Under the pieces are notes generated by a model. The model had not been told where the DNA came from. It ran no database searches and saw only the letters and a list, made by a program, of their open reading frames with translations. A stretch of 64,000 bases of DNA from Sphingobacteriales bacterium (GTDB lineage: Bacteria > Bacteroidota > Bacteroidia > Chitinophagales > Chitinophagaceae), in assembly GCA_016235125.1 (NCBI GenBank), contig JACRLZ010000006.1:1-64000 (forward strand), in the 5' to 3' direction. Positions 45,773 through 54,555 of this stretch are shown piece after piece (position 1 is the stretch's first letter; each line of letters starts with the position of its first letter). A program made the translations under genes and the position numbers.

Positions 45773-46813
45773 ATGCCCTCATCACCCGGTTTCAACAGCA
45801 GAGTAAAGCAGATCATTATTCTTTTGTTACTGGCATTGATGATTTACCTGTCGATTAAAGAACTTTATGTTTTTTTCCCGGGCTTGTTAGGCGCCATTAC
45901 CCTTTATATTTTAAGCCGGGGAAGTTATTTCCAGTTGGTTTACCACCGGAAATGGAGAAGGGGATGGACCGCAGGTATGTATCTGCTGGGATATTTTATT
46001 CTTTTTGCTCTGCTTGTTTATATTACCGTCACACTTATTACCAGCAGAATTCAACCTTTTCTTTCAGATCCGGAAACCATTTTGGCAAAAGCCCAGCAGG
46101 CTATTGATGTGATGCAGCAAAAAGTGGGTTTTACTATCCTGTCCGATGAAACCTTAACTAATCTTCAGAATAGATTGACTGCTTTTATTCCTTCCCTGAT
46201 TAATGACACCAGTATGCTTTTGGCTAACCTGGCTATCATGCTTTTCATGCTTTATTATATGCTTGTCCACGGAAAAGAAATGGAAAATTATCTGAAGCAT
46301 ATCATCCCGCTAAAGCAGAATAACATTGATATGCTGGCGGCGGAAACAAAGCGTTTGATAAAAGCCAGCGCTCTGGGTATTCCCATTATCTCCTTAATAC
46401 AGGGCTTCACTGCGACCATTGGTTATATGATTTTTGGGGTTGATGAATATATTATCTGGGGCTTTCTGACAGGCATATTTGCTTTTTTCCCTGTCGTAGG
46501 AACACTCATCGTCTGGATACCACTTGTTCTTTATATGTATGCCAGCGGCGACACATGGAATGCTACCGGTTTATTTTTTTACAGCCTGCTCATCACCGGC
46601 AATATTGATTACCTCTCGAGAATTACGTTATTAAAAAAGATGGGGCATGTTCATCCGGTGGTAACGGTTTTGGGTGTCATTGTGGGTCTTGGATTATTCG
46701 GATTTATCGGATTGATCTTCGGGCCATTGCTGGTGAATTACATTATTCTTTTATTCCGCATATACACACAGGAGTTCAGCGATTCAAACATGGGTATAAA
46801 AGAAGATGAGTAA
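45773..46813 (+). CDS. AI-2E family transporter (PerM/UPF0118-like)
   Basis: 346 residues with about eight membrane helices. The C-terminal FGVDEYIIWGFLTGIFAFFPVVGTLIVWIP and GHVHPVVTVLGVIVGLGLFGFIGLIFGPLL blocks are the family signature. Proteins of this family export autoinducer-2 or act as ion antiporters; the substrate here is unknown. A paralogue is encoded at 52484-53530. A terminator follows. Confidence 0.85.
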   Translation: MPSSPGFNSRVKQIIILLLLALMIYLSIKELYVFFPGLLGAITLYILSRGSYFQLVYHRKWRRGWTAGMYLLGYFILFALLVYITVTLITSRIQPFLSDPETILAKAQQAIDVMQQKVGFTILSDETLTNLQNRLTAFIPSLINDTSMLLANLAIMLFMLYYMLVHGKEMENYLKHIIPLKQNNIDMLAAETKRLIKASALGIPIISLIQGFTATIGYMIFGVDEYIIWGFLTGIFAFFPVVGTLIVWIPLVLYMYASGDTWNATGLFFYSLLITGNIDYLSRITLLKKMGHVHPVVTVLGVIVGLGLFGFIGLIFGPLLVNYIILLFRIYTQEFSDSNMGIKEDE

Positions 46814-46850
46814 GATTTATCGGCCGGGCTTTTGTCAACAATACATAACT

Positions 46851-46880
46851 AAAAAAGGGGAAACGAACCTTCCCCTTTTT
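46851..46880. terminator. Bidirectional terminator between convergent genes
   Basis: AAAAAAGGGGAA and TTCCCCTTTTTT arms around a short loop; serves the AI-2E transporter gene and the convergent T9SS cargo gene. Confidence 0.85.
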
Positions 46881-46898
46881 TATCAAAAACGGCTACTG

Positions 46899-48341
46899 TT
46901 ATTTGCCCACAAAAAGCTTAACATTTACCGCTTCATTACCATCAGACCATGCCCTGAGAATATAGATTCCTGATTTGATTCCCTCCATTACAATTTTGTT
47001 ATTGATAATATTAGCCCATGATTTAACTACTTTTCCATTCATGTCTATTAATTGCAAAACAGTAGCTGTATTGATGTTTTCCATTACAACATTTATTTGT
47101 CCATCGGGTGATGGATTGGGGAATACCAGCAGTTTTACAGATTGACCATATCCTTTTATCATCCTGATATCGCTGTAAGATATTTTGCCATCGAGATCCA
47201 TCTGTGCAATGCGATACTCACTTACTGATTTCAGAGTGTTGTAATCACTAAACTGGTATTGTATCAGCTCATTGCTGTTTCCATTGTCAGCCTTGCTGGA
47301 TACAAATCCCATTTGCTGCCAGTTTTCTTCAGCAGCCTTTCTTTCTATAAAAAACCCTTTATTGTTCGTTTCAAAAGCAGTTGACCAGTTGATATTCACG
47401 TTTTCATTGTTGCGTACAGCGTTGAAAGAGGAGAATTTTACCGGCAGTGGTATGCAGGTATTGGTAATGAAGCCGTATATCTCATATGAAAGTGAGCTTC
47501 CGCTTACCACTACCCAAAGAGGAAGATCAGAGTAGGGTTTTAGTGCGGAATAAGGCGGGTAGTTTAAAACACCGGAAGAAAACTTGTAGTTATTTTCTGC
47601 ATTCATTGTAGCTGTTCCTGAATTTACAGTTATATTATCTACTGCGGGGTTATAAATACCATTGCCATCCATATCAATAACCACTTTGTAATCAACTGTA
47701 AGACCGGCTGTGTTTATGGTGGTAATATCAAATTTGTAATTTCTTGGATTATTGCAAAAAAGAAGACCGGTAACTTTGGGATCATTGGCATAGAAGATAA
47801 GTCCCTTTGAAGAGCAGTGTATAACCTGCGAGTTTGAAGCCTGGCTCTCCCAAACATCCGCAGAAAAGGATTGCGGAATATTGCATCCACCCGGTACAAT
47901 CAATTCAATGTTTTTGAAAGTATATCTCTCAAAATCGGGAGTTGCAGCGGGGCTTTCAAAAACGGATATTCCGGCAGATTGAAAACCAGGAGCCGTATTA
48001 TCCGGTGGATAGTTGCTGGCAACTACCAGATTTAAACCCTGGTGTTCAGCGCCGATAGTTGCTATTGAGCCTGTAAGGCCGCCATTAGCTACAGTTGGGG
48101 GAGAACTATAATTCCAGTTTGAGTAAACAGAGGTTGGCCACACATGCACCCATACCCATTTTCCCCCTGCATTATGTCTTAAATCAAAATACAGGTCAAT
48201 ATTGATTTTACAATTTGAACCTTCGGGGATGCTATAATTCAATTTAACACCCGGTACACTAATATCACATGGTTGGGCATTGCTGACATAACTCCACCCG
48301 GCAATTGCCAAAATGCTGATTAGAAGTATGCTCTTTTTCAT
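46899..48341 (-). CDS. Secreted protein with type IX secretion C-terminal sorting domain
   Basis: 480 residues. A signal peptide ends at VSNAQ (22) and is followed by a beta-rich extracellular region with several Cys. The last 80 residues form a type A T9SS sorting domain: LLVFPNPSPDGQINV, VLQLIDMNGKVVKSW, and GIKSGIYILRAW near the end. The preceding VNINWSTAFETNNKGFFIERK segment is a common spacer in such proteins. It should cross the outer membrane by T9SS. The specific function is unknown. Confidence 0.85.
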   Translation of the reverse strand: MKKSILLISILAIAGWSYVSNAQPCDISVPGVKLNYSIPEGSNCKINIDLYFDLRHNAGGKWVWVHVWPTSVYSNWNYSSPPTVANGGLTGSIATIGAEHQGLNLVVASNYPPDNTAPGFQSAGISVFESPAATPDFERYTFKNIELIVPGGCNIPQSFSADVWESQASNSQVIHCSSKGLIFYANDPKVTGLLFCNNPRNYKFDITTINTAGLTVDYKVVIDMDGNGIYNPAVDNITVNSGTATMNAENNYKFSSGVLNYPPYSALKPYSDLPLWVVVSGSSLSYEIYGFITNTCIPLPVKFSSFNAVRNNENVNINWSTAFETNNKGFFIERKAAEENWQQMGFVSSKADNGNSNELIQYQFSDYNTLKSVSEYRIAQMDLDGKISYSDIRMIKGYGQSVKLLVFPNPSPDGQINVVMENINTATVLQLIDMNGKVVKSWANIINNKIVMEGIKSGIYILRAWSDGNEAVNVKLFVGK

Positions 48342-48608
48342 TTTGCGGAGTTTTAAAGGTGACGAATCGATTGATCCAATATTTATTTCAAAGATCAGGT
48401 GATCTGTATCCGCTAAAGAGGTGATAGGAAAACCATAACCTCCTTGGGTAAAGAGGTTTGATTCATAGGAGGGAGAATAGTCTGTTGAAAAAACTTACGG
48501 GTACAAAATACTTTCTGCTATTGTTTGATACAATGACATACGGGCACTGAAAAGATGATATTAATCACCAGGTTAAAGAGCCGGTTGTCTTTTTTGCCAA
48601 TAAAAAAA
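48342..48608. other. Gap upstream of the T9SS cargo gene
   Basis: No convincing ORF or RNA gene is visible. The part nearest 48341 should hold the promoter of the minus-strand T9SS gene, but no clean TAnnTTTG was found. A weak CCTCC/GGAGG pairing occurs around 48440-48475. Confidence 0.4.
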
Positions 48609-48633
48609 CGGGCATCTTATGGATGCCCGTTAC
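48609..48633 (-). terminator. Terminator of the SWIB gene
   Basis: ACGGGCATC and GATGCCCGT arms; on the minus strand the stem is followed by a run of seven T. Begins about 20 bp after the SWIB stop codon. Confidence 0.85.
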
Positions 48634-48651
48634 AAATAATCTTTGAAATTT

Positions 48652-49026
48652 TTATTTCAGATGATTAGACAGGTGTTTTGCCATGTCGAACATGGAAACC
48701 TGGTTCTTTCCGCCGAATACTGCTTTCAGTTTGTCATCCGCATTGATCATGCGTCTGTTGGTTTTATCCTGCAAGCCTTTTGCTTTAATGTACACCCACA
48801 TTTTTTTCACTGCTTCAGTGCGGGGTAATGCATTGCTGCCTACTACTGCAGCCAGTGCTGCACTTGGAGTAAGAGCTTTCATGAAAGCTGCATTAGGTTT
48901 ACGGGCTGATTTCTTTTTAGCTTTTTTAGGAGCAGCTTTTTTAGCGGCTTTCTTCGGAGCTTTTTTGGCGGCTTTTTTAGGAGCGGCTTTCTTAGCAGCC
49001 TTTTTTGCTTTTTTCTTTGTTGCCAT
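48652..49026 (-). CDS. SWIB/MDM2-domain protein with histone-H1-like tail
   Basis: 124 residues. The first 43 residues are almost only Lys and Ala with some Pro (AKKAAPKKAAKKAPKKAAKK), like the tails of histone H1 and bacterial H1-like proteins. The remainder is a SWIB domain, beginning FMKALTPSAALAAVVGSNALP and containing AVKKMWVYIKAKGLQD and MFDMAKHLSNHL. Small SWIB proteins occur in Chlamydiae and Bacteroidota. The tail should bind DNA or RNA non-specifically. The gene has its own -7 box and terminator, so it is a monocistronic unit. Confidence 0.9.
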   Translation of the reverse strand: MATKKKAKKAAKKAAPKKAAKKAPKKAAKKAAPKKAKKKSARKPNAAFMKALTPSAALAAVVGSNALPRTEAVKKMWVYIKAKGLQDKTNRRMINADDKLKAVFGGKNQVSMFDMAKHLSNHLK

Positions 49027-49074
49027 GATTTTTTGATTTGATTTTAATGGATTATTGTTCGGTACTTACCGCAC

Positions 49075-49082
49075 CAAATATA
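49075..49082 (-). promoter_or_regulatory. -7 box of the SWIB gene (TATATTTG)
   Basis: CAAATATA on the plus strand is TATATTTG on the minus strand, 48 bp upstream of the SWIB start. No -33 box was seen at standard spacing. Confidence 0.45.
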
Positions 49083-49186
49083 GTTTATTTAATCATCCGC
49101 CTGATGTTTATTAGTTTTTTTTCTCCCCATTTTCATTGGGAAATTCACCCCTGCAGGCTATCGGCACTATCCTTAATTTTGAATCC

Positions 49187-50044
49187 ATGTCACTGTTTAT
49201 TGCCTCACTCAACTCAGGCAGCAACGCCAATTGCTACTATATCGGTAACCGCACCGAAGCTATTCTTGTGGATGCGGGACTGAGTTGCAGGGAAACAGAA
49301 CGAAGAATGAAACAGCTTAACCTGTCAATGAAAATGGTAAGGGCTTTGTTCATTTCCCATGAGCATTCCGATCATATTACCGGGTTGCCGGGCCTGGTAA
49401 AAAAATATCAATTGCCGGTTTTTATAACCCCGGATACCCTGGTTAACTGCAATTTACCCCTTGACAGAGAACTTACCCGTTCATTCAAACATGCAAAACC
49501 AGTACACATTGGGAGTATTTCGGTAACCCCTTTTAAGAAAAGTCATGATGCGGCAGACCCCTATAGCTTCATGGTTTCGGGCAATTCCGTCAACATCGGG
49601 ATCATAACCGACATAGGCTATGCTTGTAAAAGGGTATTGAAATACTTCAGCCAATGCCATGCAGCCTTTCTGGAATCGAATTACTGTGAGGATATGCTGA
49701 TGAACGGAAACTATCCTTATCCTTTAAAAAAACGAATCAGTGGTGACGAAGGGCATTTATCCAATAATCAGGCCCTGGACTTGTTTATCAATTACCGCTC
49801 TGCAAATCTGCAGCTGCTCATATTATCACATTTGTCAAAAAATAACAATAAACCAGAGTTGGTAAAAAAATTATTTAACCCTCATGCCGGCAGCACCCAA
49901 ATTGTCATTGCGTCCAGGTACGAAGCCAGCCCGGTGTTTGAGGTTAGCTTCGCTGCAAATAATAAACAAATCCAGGCACAAAATCTGCGGAAAGGCAAAA
50001 ACAATAACAGGGAAAAAAATCAAACTCAGTTATCATTGTTTTAA
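49187..50044 (+). CDS. MBL-fold metallo-hydrolase (YycJ/WalJ-like) with C-terminal clamp motif
   Basis: The start is placed at ATG 49187 (MSLFIASLNSGSNANCYYIG), which aligns with the usual start of the family; the upstream ATG at 49136 adds 17 atypical residues. 285 residues. Metal motif HEHSDHITGL, then KKSHDAADPYSF, DIGYA and ESNYCEDML. The related WalJ/YycJ proteins are thought to link replication, repair and wall control. The protein ends in a basic, Asn/Gln-rich tail that finishes QTQLSLF, matching the bacterial sliding-clamp-binding consensus QL[SD]LF. Confidence 0.87.
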   Translation: MSLFIASLNSGSNANCYYIGNRTEAILVDAGLSCRETERRMKQLNLSMKMVRALFISHEHSDHITGLPGLVKKYQLPVFITPDTLVNCNLPLDRELTRSFKHAKPVHIGSISVTPFKKSHDAADPYSFMVSGNSVNIGIITDIGYACKRVLKYFSQCHAAFLESNYCEDMLMNGNYPYPLKKRISGDEGHLSNNQALDLFINYRSANLQLLILSHLSKNNNKPELVKKLFNPHAGSTQIVIASRYEASPVFEVSFAANNKQIQAQNLRKGKNNNREKNQTQLSLF

Positions 50045-50133
50045 TTTTTGCAACTGTTACTGCAGCGCCTGATTTTTGTCAGCCTCCTGTATTATAGCAG
50101 AATGTAATTTTCCATTTTCTCAAACAGGCAACT

Positions 50134-50739
50134 ATGAAAGGATTTTTGTTTTTAATTCTTCTTGTTTTTATTGAAACAAATAAGGGACATTGTCAGTACA
50201 ATTGGAAACCGCAGAAAGATAAAAATGGTATTAAGGTGTATCTGTCAGATGTTGCCGGCTCATCCTTTAAGGCAATAAAAGTGGAATGTACCCTTACGGG
50301 CAGCTATGCAAAACTGATCGCCCTGCTTACTAATGTTTCGGGATTAAAGAACTGGATCTATCATAATAAAACAAGTTATTTACTAAAGCAAAACTCCCCT
50401 CTTGATTTCGTTTATTATTCCGAAACCAGTATGCCATGGCCGCTATCCAACAGAGATGTGATCCTGCATCTGAAAATAAATACCGACAGCCTGCCTAAGT
50501 TTCTTTCGATAAAAGGCTATAATGAACCGCATTTTTTTCCGGAAATTCCGGGCATTGTAAGGGTTCCGCATTATAAAGCAAACTGGACGGTAACTATGCC
50601 TACTGCTCAATCACTGCATATCAGTTATATCCTCGAGATAGACCCGGGGGGAAGCATTCCTGCATGGCTTGCCAACTCATTTGCCGACAAAGGACCATTC
50701 GGCACTTTCAGCAACCTGGCTGATCTGCTGAAAAAATAA
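50134..50739 (+). CDS. Secreted START-domain lipid-binding-like protein
   Basis: 201 residues, signal peptide ending near KGHCQ (21). The remainder reads as a START domain: WKPQKDKNGIKVYLSDV, ALLTNVSGLKNWIYHNKTSY, YYSETSMPWPLSNRDVIL and a C-terminal helix SFADKGPFGTFSNLADLL. START domains bind lipids or steroids. A bacterial secreted version may carry lipid in the periplasm; this is inference. Confidence 0.8.
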   Translation: MKGFLFLILLVFIETNKGHCQYNWKPQKDKNGIKVYLSDVAGSSFKAIKVECTLTGSYAKLIALLTNVSGLKNWIYHNKTSYLLKQNSPLDFVYYSETSMPWPLSNRDVILHLKINTDSLPKFLSIKGYNEPHFFPEIPGIVRVPHYKANWTVTMPTAQSLHISYILEIDPGGSIPAWLANSFADKGPFGTFSNLADLLKK

Positions 50740-50854
50740 GAGGCAGACAGATTACAGGCTATTTCTCCAAACAAACATTTTTTCATTTGGAAATTGGATG
50801 AAAAAATTATCTTCGCACTTCTTTCAACAAAGGAATATGAAGATCTGCTAAGCC

Positions 50855-50874
50855 TGCCTGACGGCAGTCAGGGT
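50855..50874. repeat. REP-like imperfect palindrome
   Basis: CCTGCCTGACGGCAGTCAGG folds with one mismatch. It lies in the 245-bp gap before the MATE gene, which holds no ORF. CTGCC/GGCAG palindromes are frequent dispersed repeats in Bacteroidota, as I recall. Confidence 0.5.
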
Positions 50875-50984
50875 TCGCCCCCATTGTAAACCGCAAATGC
50901 GGAACAAGAACCTGATTTACTTTGTCCATTCATCAAACAGCCATTTCAAAGCTGTTTTATTTCATTATTTTCAAATAATCAACA

Positions 50985-52400
50985 ATGACTCAACCAACTT
51001 ATAAAAATAAGCTGTCTCATTTTTTTGCCCTGGTAAAACAATCCATCCGGGGAGGTGAATATGACTACACCCAGGGAAGCATAAGGTCTGCCATTGTATT
51101 ACTGGCCATCCCCATGATCCTTGAACTCAGCCTTGAATCCGTTTTTGCAGTAGTAGATATGTTCTTTGTGGGCAAACTGGGCTCCAATGCCATACAAACC
51201 GTTGGACTAACTGAATCGGTTATTACAATTGTTTACACCATCGCCATTGGGCTTAGCACAGCAGCAACGGCTGTTGTAGCTCGCAGAGTGGGAGAAAAAA
51301 ATATCCCGGCAGCTTCTCATGCAGGAGCACAGGCGATTTTGATTGCTCTTGTTGTTACTGTTGTTATCAGCATCACTGGAGTAATATTTGCCCGAGACAT
51401 ATTACAATTAATGAAGGCAGACCCGGAAGTGATTGCACATGGAAAAACTTTCACTCAAATTATGCTTGGCGGGAGTGTGGTAATTTTATTGCTGTTTCTT
51501 ATCAATGGTATATTTCGTGGCGCCGGTGATGCTGTTACTGCCATGCGTAGTTTATGGATAGCCAGCGGGATCAATATTTTTCTTTGCCCGATGCTCATAA
51601 ACGGCTATGGCCCTTTTCCCGAAATGGGTTTAGAAGGAGCTGCCATCGCTACTACCATCGGTCGTGGCGTTGGAGTGCTGTATCAATGCTATTGTCTGTT
51701 TGGTAAAAAAGGTATTATAACCATTAAGACTTCTCATTTTAAATGGGACTGGCCAATTGTAAAATCACTTTTGAATATTTCATGGCCTGCTATCTTTCAG
51801 TTTTTCATGGCATCGGGAAGCTGGATCATTCTGGCAAGGTTAGTGGCTGAAACTGGTGGTAAAGATGCCAGCGCCGGCTATCAGATAGCCATTCGTAATG
51901 TTGTATTTTTTATTCTGCCTGCATGGGGACTCAGTAATGCCGCCGCCGCATTGGTGGGTCAAAACCTGGGAGCTAAACAACCGGACAGGGCTGAGAAGAG
52001 TGTATTGCTCACTACTAAGTACAACGCCATCTTCATGTCATTTGTAATGCTGCTCTTTGTTTTGTTTGCAGAACCTATTATCAGTCTGTTCAGCAGTAAC
52101 CCGGATGTAATACGATATGGAGCTCAGTCATTACAAATAATCGGTACCGGATATGTTTTTTATGGAATCGGCATGGTAATGATACAGGCATTGAACGGAG
52201 CAGGGGATACCCGTACACCTACCTGGATCAATTTTTTTGGATTTTGGTTATTCCAGATTCCTCTGGCCTATCTCCTGGTGAAAGTATTCAAAATAGGAGT
52301 GGCGGGTGCTTTCATCGCCATACCGGTGGCAGAAACCGCCCTGGCAATTGCTGCTTTTTATTATTTCAAAAAAGGGAAATGGAAAGAGGTAAAAGTTTAA
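50985..52400 (+). CDS. MATE-family multidrug/sodium antiporter
   Basis: 471 residues with about twelve membrane helices in two homologous halves. MATE hallmarks are AIPMILELSLESVFAVVDMFFVG (first helix), GIFRGAGDAVTAM and ALNGAGDTRTPTWINF. The likely role is sodium- or proton-coupled export of cationic compounds. The gene is followed by an inverted repeat and an AI-2E-family gene. Confidence 0.9.
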   Translation: MTQPTYKNKLSHFFALVKQSIRGGEYDYTQGSIRSAIVLLAIPMILELSLESVFAVVDMFFVGKLGSNAIQTVGLTESVITIVYTIAIGLSTAATAVVARRVGEKNIPAASHAGAQAILIALVVTVVISITGVIFARDILQLMKADPEVIAHGKTFTQIMLGGSVVILLLFLINGIFRGAGDAVTAMRSLWIASGINIFLCPMLINGYGPFPEMGLEGAAIATTIGRGVGVLYQCYCLFGKKGIITIKTSHFKWDWPIVKSLLNISWPAIFQFFMASGSWIILARLVAETGGKDASAGYQIAIRNVVFFILPAWGLSNAAAALVGQNLGAKQPDRAEKSVLLTTKYNAIFMSFVMLLFVLFAEPIISLFSSNPDVIRYGAQSLQIIGTGYVFYGIGMVMIQALNGAGDTRTPTWINFFGFWLFQIPLAYLLVKVFKIGVAGAFIAIPVAETALAIAAFYYFKKGKWKEVKV

Positions 52401-52409
52401 ATAGTACCG

Positions 52410-52466
52410 GAAATACGAAGTATGGAATGCCGGGATGAATGTTTTTTAATTCATACTTCGTATTTC
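52410..52466. repeat. 15-bp perfect inverted repeat between MATE and AI-2E genes
   Basis: GAAATACGAAGTATG (52410-52424) and CATACTTCGTATTTC (52452-52466). The arms start 9 bp after the MATE stop codon and end 17 bp before the next gene. TACGAAGTATG-type arms occur as dispersed repeats in Bacteroidota, as I recall. It may end transcription or be a small insertion. Confidence 0.7.
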
Positions 52467-52483
52467 TTACTTTTAACTTCAAT

Positions 52484-53530
52484 ATGAGCAGCAACATTAT
52501 TGACCAAAATCGTATCAGGCAGTTATTCTTCATTGCAATCATTTTACTGCTGGGTATCCTCTTGTTTTTTGAATTGCGGTCTTTTATTCCTGCATTGCTC
52601 GGTGCCATTACTTTATATGTGCTGATGCGGGGATTTATGTTTCATCTCACTGAAAAAAGAAAATGGCGAAAAGGCTGGACCGCTTTATTACTGATGATTT
52701 TATCCATTATCGTAATTCTGCTGCCTGTCGGGTTGCTTGCCAATATGCTTTCTTCCAAAATCAGCTATGCAATACAGCACTCCAATGAAGTGGTGGAGGC
52801 ATTAAAAAAAGTGGTGGCCAATATTGAACATAAATTTGATGTTACGATTACAAGCGCAGACAATATCAATAAACTCAGCGGGGTCGTTGCTGAAACGCTA
52901 CCAAAAATTCTCGGTGCCACGTTTAATACCCTGGCCACTATTTTCTTTATGTATTTCATTTTGTATTTCATGCTAGTAAATGGAAGATATATGGAAAATG
53001 CCATTTATGAATACATTCCATTAAAAGATGAAAATGTAGGTAAGCTTCGCAAGGAAGTAAATAAAATGGTGGTGTCAAATGCAATTGGAATACCTATGGT
53101 AGCGTTCGCACAAGGTGTGGTTGGATTGATTGGTTATTTAATAATAGGTGTGAATGAGCCTTTTTTCTGGTTTGGCGTCACATGCATAGCCGGTATGTTA
53201 CCTGTTGTAGGAGCGGCACTGGCTTATATTCCGATCATCATCATATTTTTTGCCAACGACGAGACATGGAAGGGGGTTGCCATGATGATTTACGGCTTTG
53301 GCATCATAGGAACCGTTGATAATGTATTACGCTTTACTCTTTTGAAAAAAATGGGTAATGTTCATCCGCTTACCACCGTTTTTGGGGTAATAATCGGATT
53401 AAATCTTTTTGGATTTATAGGATTGATCTTTGGCCCGCTGCTGATTTCATTATTCATGCTTCTGCTGAAAATATATTCAAGCGAATTCATCAGCAAGCAA
53501 AGGGATATTAATAAGATAATGGAAAACTGA
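52484..53530 (+). CDS. AI-2E family transporter (second paralogue)
   Basis: The start is placed at ATG 52484 (MSSNIIDQNRIRQLFF); an upstream ATG at 52439 would run through the inverted repeat. 348 residues. It shares GVNEPFFWFGVTCIAGMLPVVGAALAYIP and GNVHPLTTVFGVIIGLNLFGFIGLIFGPLL with the protein encoded at 45773-46813, and the two clearly arose by duplication. Confidence 0.85.
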   Translation: MSSNIIDQNRIRQLFFIAIILLLGILLFFELRSFIPALLGAITLYVLMRGFMFHLTEKRKWRKGWTALLLMILSIIVILLPVGLLANMLSSKISYAIQHSNEVVEALKKVVANIEHKFDVTITSADNINKLSGVVAETLPKILGATFNTLATIFFMYFILYFMLVNGRYMENAIYEYIPLKDENVGKLRKEVNKMVVSNAIGIPMVAFAQGVVGLIGYLIIGVNEPFFWFGVTCIAGMLPVVGAALAYIPIIIIFFANDETWKGVAMMIYGFGIIGTVDNVLRFTLLKKMGNVHPLTTVFGVIIGLNLFGFIGLIFGPLLISLFMLLLKIYSSEFISKQRDINKIMEN

Positions 53531-53761
53531 TAGCTGTTTTTTTAAAGCCATTATTCTTATGCAGAAATGAACAGCTTCGTAATTTTCCCTGATGTATACC
53601 TGAGTTTCAATTCGTACTTATTCGCAAATAAATAAAAAACAAATAGTTATTTCTTGCATAATCAATAATCCGATAATATTTTGGCATTGCCTTACGTTTT
53701 TAAATCCAATCCCGAAGAATAATTGACGAAAGGAGATTATTCTTAAAAAAACCGTACCTGA

Positions 53762-54469
53762 GTGAGAAAACTCATTTTTCCAATATCCGTGGGCATACTC
53801 AGTATGTCCTTTACTCCGCTTCCTGAAGCAGGAACAATTGCATCGGGCAATTCTGCTTCGGCAAAAGCAAATCCTGAAACATTCTCCCTTTACAATTCTA
53901 TCCGGCTTGATCAATATGGTTTATCAGAAGAAGCCTTTATATATGCATTAAAGGGCTATGAAAAATTAGCAAGTCAAAACAGAATCAGCCGTTGTGATTA
54001 TTTGACCATTTGTGATTTTAGCCAATCATCCAGGCATAAGAGATTATACATAATTGATATGACAAAGGGTTTATTGCTCTTTAATACTTATGTGGCACAT
54101 GGTCGCAACAGTGGTGGTGAATTTGCCCGCAAGTTTTCAAATACTCCCGAATCTTTACAAAGTAGTCTTGGTTTTTACATTACCTCCAATACTTATATTG
54201 GCGAGCATGGTTTATCGTTGCGAATAAACGGTCTTGAAAGCGGTTACAACGACAAAGCTTTTGAAAGAAGTATTGTGATTCATGGAGCTGCTTATGTTGA
54301 TGGATCAAGAGCAAAGTCTGCATTTGGTATGGGCAGAAGCTTTGGATGCCCTGCCGTACCACAAAAGGAATCTGGAAAAATTATTAATACAATCAAAAAC
54401 GGAACCTGTTTTTTTATATACCATCCTTCCCGGAATTATCTGCTTACCTCAAAAATATTGAACGACTGA
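53762..54469 (+). CDS. Secreted L,D-transpeptidase-like murein enzyme
   Basis: 235 residues starting with GTG. A signal-like N-terminus (MRKLIFPISVGILSMSFTPLP) precedes the catalytic domain. His174 lies in IVIHGAAYV and Cys196 in GRSFGCPAVP, the His/Cys arrangement of YkuD-type L,D-transpeptidases and of the DUF4105-like murein enzymes. It may cross-link or cleave peptidoglycan peptides. The 231-bp region before it holds no other gene. A terminator follows. Confidence 0.8.
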   Translation: MRKLIFPISVGILSMSFTPLPEAGTIASGNSASAKANPETFSLYNSIRLDQYGLSEEAFIYALKGYEKLASQNRISRCDYLTICDFSQSSRHKRLYIIDMTKGLLLFNTYVAHGRNSGGEFARKFSNTPESLQSSLGFYITSNTYIGEHGLSLRINGLESGYNDKAFERSIVIHGAAYVDGSRAKSAFGMGRSFGCPAVPQKESGKIINTIKNGTCFFIYHPSRNYLLTSKILND

Positions 54470-54500
54470 TTGGACACATAACAAGGATGGATGATAACAA

Positions 54501-54536
54501 AAGGCCCGACTTACCCTATGGTTGGGCTTTTTTGTT
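54501..54536 (+). terminator. Terminator after the L,D-transpeptidase-like gene
   Basis: AAGGCCCGAC and GTTGGGCTTTTTT arms; stem followed by a T-tract. Confidence 0.75.
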
Positions 54537-54555
54537 TCCGGACGTATTTCTCAGA

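Noticed and set aside
49890..49925. REP-like GTCATTGCG repeat inside the MBL hydrolase gene
   Set aside because: The encoded IVIASRYEASPVFEV agrees with what I expect of the family at this position, so it is probably ordinary coding sequence.
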